From NCBI GenBank assembly GCA_963969345.1, contig OZ017768.1:8642718-8706717 (forward strand): a stretch of DNA of 64,000 nt, written 5' to 3'. Below are positions 61,063-64,000 of the stretch, in pieces. The DNA is from Turbatrix aceti. Lineage: Eukaryota > Nematoda > Chromadorea > Rhabditida > Panagrolaimidae. The notes under the pieces were generated by a model. It was given only the letters and a program-made list of their open reading frames with translations, was not told the DNA's origin and searched no databases. Position 1 is the first letter of the stretch. Each line of letters starts with the position of its first letter. Position numbers and translations under genes: made by a program.

Positions 61063-61447
61063 GTAATGTATTGGTGAACAAAATTGAATAAATATTATCC
61101 TGTATGTAAAAGAATATGCTTTTTAAATTGTGCAATTATTTATTGCTTTTCATACCCGTAAATTTTTGTTTGTTTTTTTTTCTTTTTATTCTTTTTGTAT
61201 CATGTAAAAATAAAAGAAATCATTTCTCGATCGGAGTCTTTGGGTACCAAACTGGAAACTATCAGATTTTTTTTATCGGATTTCTCTACCTTTCAAATCA
61301 AAGCCGGATTACTCTGATTTTCGGACAGGATTTTCCTTTAGACAATACAGAATTCTGAATTTATATTGTCGAAATTTAAAAAAACGTAAAAAACTTTTTA
61401 GTGCAATGTTTTCGGCTGCGAAATTTTTCCGCAGGGTCCAAAAACCA

Positions 61448-61519
61448 TCTTCGGTAGTATAGTGGTAAGTATCCGCGCCTGTCACGTGCGAGACCCGGGT
61501 TCGATTCCCGGCCGGAGAG
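61448..61519 (+). tRNA. tRNA-Asp (GTC)
   Basis: A 72-nt tRNA identical to the copy at 1478: 7-bp acceptor stem, loop CTGTCAC, T loop TTCGATT, discriminator G, T-run just after. It lies 386 bp after family gene 7 and 361 bp before the PRMT1 start codon. Confidence 0.95.
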
Positions 61520-61880
61520 GTTACATTTTTGCCTTCTATCCAGAAAGTTGTCGTTTTTGGAACTAGTTTTATGCTTTGGTTATTTTTTTCCGTCAAAAGC
61601 GTATCAACATGAATTTTTTGTACAATTGTAAGGAATTGATCTGGGGTATTATTTAGAGCTAAAAAGTTAGAAAAGTTAGAACATGTAACAAAGAGCGTTT
61701 GCATATTTGAATATAGAAAATGCAAAAATAAATCTACGACATGTCGTCGCGACATTTCTTGTTGTTTATCTAATTTTGTTGAATTACGATCTGTTTTTTG
61801 TGTTCGTCTATACGATAATTCAAACATCTGTCTACGTTTATGTACAATTTGATTTTCAATAAATCGCAGCGGTCTGAACA

Positions 61881-62880
61881 ATGACTACTGCTTCTTGTTC
61901 GGCTTCACCAGTGGAAAACGAGTCTGACGACTTTGTCGACGACGTGAATTACTTTGATTCGTACGCCCGATACCGTATTCACGAGGTTTGTTTAGTCTTG
62001 TAGCTGTAATTGAGGATGAGGGCGATAATTCACAATATATAAGATGATACTTTGAGCGATCGATGAAATATTGTTTTGGAAAAAATGCATTCAACATTAA
62101 CTTTTGTTTTGTAAGCTTTCAGAAGATGCTGCGCGACAGTGTTCGCACCAACGCTTACCATGCCGCGATCTGCGGCAACCCGCATCTTTTCAAAGACAAA
62201 ACCGTTCTCGACGTCGGAGCTGGTACTGGAATTCTTTCCCTATTTGCTGCCAAGGCCGGTGCTAAGCGAGTGTTTGCCGTCGAATACTCGGATATGGCGC
62301 TGAACGCCGAGAAGATTGTCAGGGACAACCATTTCGATAAAATTATCACTGTGATCCACAAAAAGATGGAAGATATTCAGGAACTGCCGGACGGAGTTGA
62401 CAAGGTTGACGTCATCGTTTCCGAGTGGATGGGTGCCTGTCTGCTGTTCGAATCGATGCTCAACACGGTTATCTACGCTCGCGACAGGTTTCTCAAAACC
62501 GATGGCATCCTGATGCCGGATCGTGCGCGCTTGTACATCAGTGCCATCGAGGACGGCAAATTCAAAAAGGATTATTTTGGCTGGTTTGACAAAGTCTACG
62601 GATTCAACTTTCACAGCTTTGCTGAAGGCATCCTTGCTGACTCGTACGTAAAATTCGTCGAGCCGGATAAGGTGGTCACTAACGATTCTGTGATTCTTGT
62701 AAATATTTTTTACTCAGTCTTGTTTTTTATTTTGCATTTTTTTAGAATCTCGATCTGTACAAAACAAAAGTCAAAGATCTCGCTTTCACGACCCGTTTCG
62801 TGCTCGTGGGACAGCGCACCGACCGCATCGACGCTCTCATGTGCCACTTTGCCGTAGATTTTACAAAAGGCCGAGTTCCG
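61881..62880 (+). CDS. prmt-1: Type I protein arginine methyltransferase (PRMT1-like), interrupted in exon 3
   Basis: Exons 61881-61985, 62123-62698 and 62746-62880 read in phase 0 for 272 residues. The enzyme moves methyl from SAM to arginine in nuclear and cytosolic proteins. Present are YFDSYARYRIHEKMLRD, the SAM loop VLDVGAGTGILS (63-74), the E89 region, and the double-E loop S-E136-W-M-G..F-E145 with the family's 9-residue spacing. After GRVP the reading runs at 62881 into a foldback repeat, and the THW loop and the rest of the C-terminal barrel (about 70 residues) are missing here. These residues survive in the two PRMT1 fragments at 1740 and 50714. The last part may continue beyond the window on the far side of the insertion. 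Unless the element is spliced out, this copy is not functional. Confidence 0.82.
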
Positions 62881-64000
62881 CGGGGCCGGCTGTTTGCGCG
62901 GAGTATTTTTCAGCGGAACGAAAAACTCAGCGTAGTGCAAAACTCAGCGAAGAAAAACACAGCGAAGGAAAATTCAGCGGAGCAACTCTCAGCGGGCCCA
63001 AACTATGCGCAACTGTACTTTTCAGCGGAGTGATAATTCAGCGGAGTTAGCAATTCAGCGGACTAGTGATCAACAGGAAGGGCGCGCGTGCGCACTGAGC
63101 GGTCTCAAAGCGATAATTTTGGTATTTTTGATTTTTGATAATAATTTTCGTTGCGGGAACACCAAAAATTTGTTTTTTTTACTTTTTAGGCTGTTTGCAT
63201 CCCTTTTTGGTCGTGTTTTCTCGTTTTTCGATCTTTTTTACCGTTTTTTTCGCTTTTTGTTGCTTTCTTCGGTGTTTAGTGATTAATAGGAAGGTTCAAA
63301 CAATGAACTGCACCTGCTTTGTGCTTTTTGGACATTGTACACGTATATCGAATCAACTAAAAACACAATAAAATCCTGACTTGGTTTAAACTGGATGCAT
63401 CCTTTATCCCAAAATTCCAAAATGCTTGTTTCCGAAGTTTATCTTCGAAACGCGATGGAAAGCACGGATATAGATTTTATCCAATCCGTGGTCACAGATT
63501 TATATTTTTTTTATCCGGTTTACAGCAAGTGTTAAGCTTTTATTTAGTTTTTGGCAGATTCAGTACCCGTGTATGACATTTCAAAAGTACAAAGCAGGTA
63601 CCTTCTCGTGTCTTCACCTTCCTATTGATCACGAAACACCGAAAAAAAAGCAACAAAAAGCGAAAAAAAAACGATTAAAAAAAATAAAAAACCTGAAAAC
63701 ACGATCGAACGGTGCAAAAAGTCAAAAATTCAAATTCTGATGCTCCTACAACGAAACTTATAATCTAAAATGAAAAATAAAAATAAAAATGCGCACGCGG
63801 TACTCTTGCAACGAAAATCTGAGATTTCGCTTCGAGACCACTCAGCCCCCCCCCCCCTAATTGTGTTCTCAAAATTAGCGCTGAAAAAAACACCCGCTCA
63901 ATTATTATCCGCTCAGTTATCAATGACGCTCACTTTTCTTACGCTGAAATAATCTACGCTGAATTCGTCTTCCGCTTATTTTTACTCCGCTGAAATGTCT
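62881..64000. mobile_element. Foldback element inserted in PRMT1, truncated by window end
   Basis: The left part (62900-63065) carries nine TCAGCG(G/A)-type motifs. The right end (63885-64000) carries at least seven complements (CGCTGA, CGCTCA). Further inward, 63095-63115 pairs with about 63825-63850 (GGTCTCAAAGCG / CGCTTCGAGACC), and 63200-63294 pairs with 63617-63715 (ending AATAGGAAGG / CCTTCCTATT). The mirror point near 63455 predicts a right end about 30 bp past the window. There is no transposase; class uncertain (Mutator-like or other foldback). Confidence 0.8.

Overview
The window is eukaryotic nuclear DNA and most likely from a nematode. Genes are split by short GT-AG introns (about 40-800 bp). 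Several start codons sit a few bases after a TTT(C/T)AG-like acceptor with no visible upstream exon, as expected for spliced-leader acceptors (5'-UTR introns would look the same). The RPL23, PGK and globin proteins read as nematode-like. I cannot name the genus. No viral, bacterial or organellar block is seen.

Layout. (1) 1-4.7 kb: two members of an unrecognised ~360-aa family, a tRNA-Asp(GTC), a C-terminal fragment of a PRMT1-type gene and a truncated tRNA-Asp. (2) 5-5.8 kb: a globin. (3) 5.9-18.6 kb: gene-poor AT-rich DNA with an 1881-bp foldback transposon carrying a 9-bp target duplication, and a small GGCC-rich inverted-repeat element. (4) 18.6-23.7 kb: housekeeping genes, namely rpl-23 (-), divergent mitochondrial mrps-28 (+), and pgk-1 (+). 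(5) 24.9-29.4 kb: a four-finger C2H2 transcription factor (-). (6) 29.4-36.5 kb: no convincing gene, many short microsatellites. (7) 36.5-48.0 kb: a small one-pass membrane protein (-), a secreted Cys-rich protein with a furin-like site (-), an MFS transporter with a long Pro/Ala tail (-), and a secreted serine beta-lactamase-like protein (+). (8) 48.1-64 kb: five more members of the ~360-aa family, one frameshifted; two tRNA-Asp genes; a second PRMT1 fragment; and the main PRMT1 gene, interrupted in its third exon by a long foldback element that runs off the window end.

The main theme is a repeating unit [family gene - tRNA-Asp - PRMT1 or PRMT1 fragment], present three times. Two copies face each other and form an inverted segmental duplication around a ~43.5-kb block holding all the single-copy genes. 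The inner ~1.9 kb of the two arms is nearly identical (two coding differences seen over a 1.2-kb gene), so the arms were copied or converted recently. Eroded tRNA-Asp remnants lie at both inner breakpoints. The family shares one four-exon structure with intron phases 0, 1, 0. Its N-terminus is loosely F-box-like, but no family can be assigned from sequence reading alone.

Four further small elements have hAT-type 8-bp target duplications (26.8, 44.0, 54.7 and 58.8 kb). Coordinates of spliced genes are whole spans from start to stop codon; exon limits are in the evidence.
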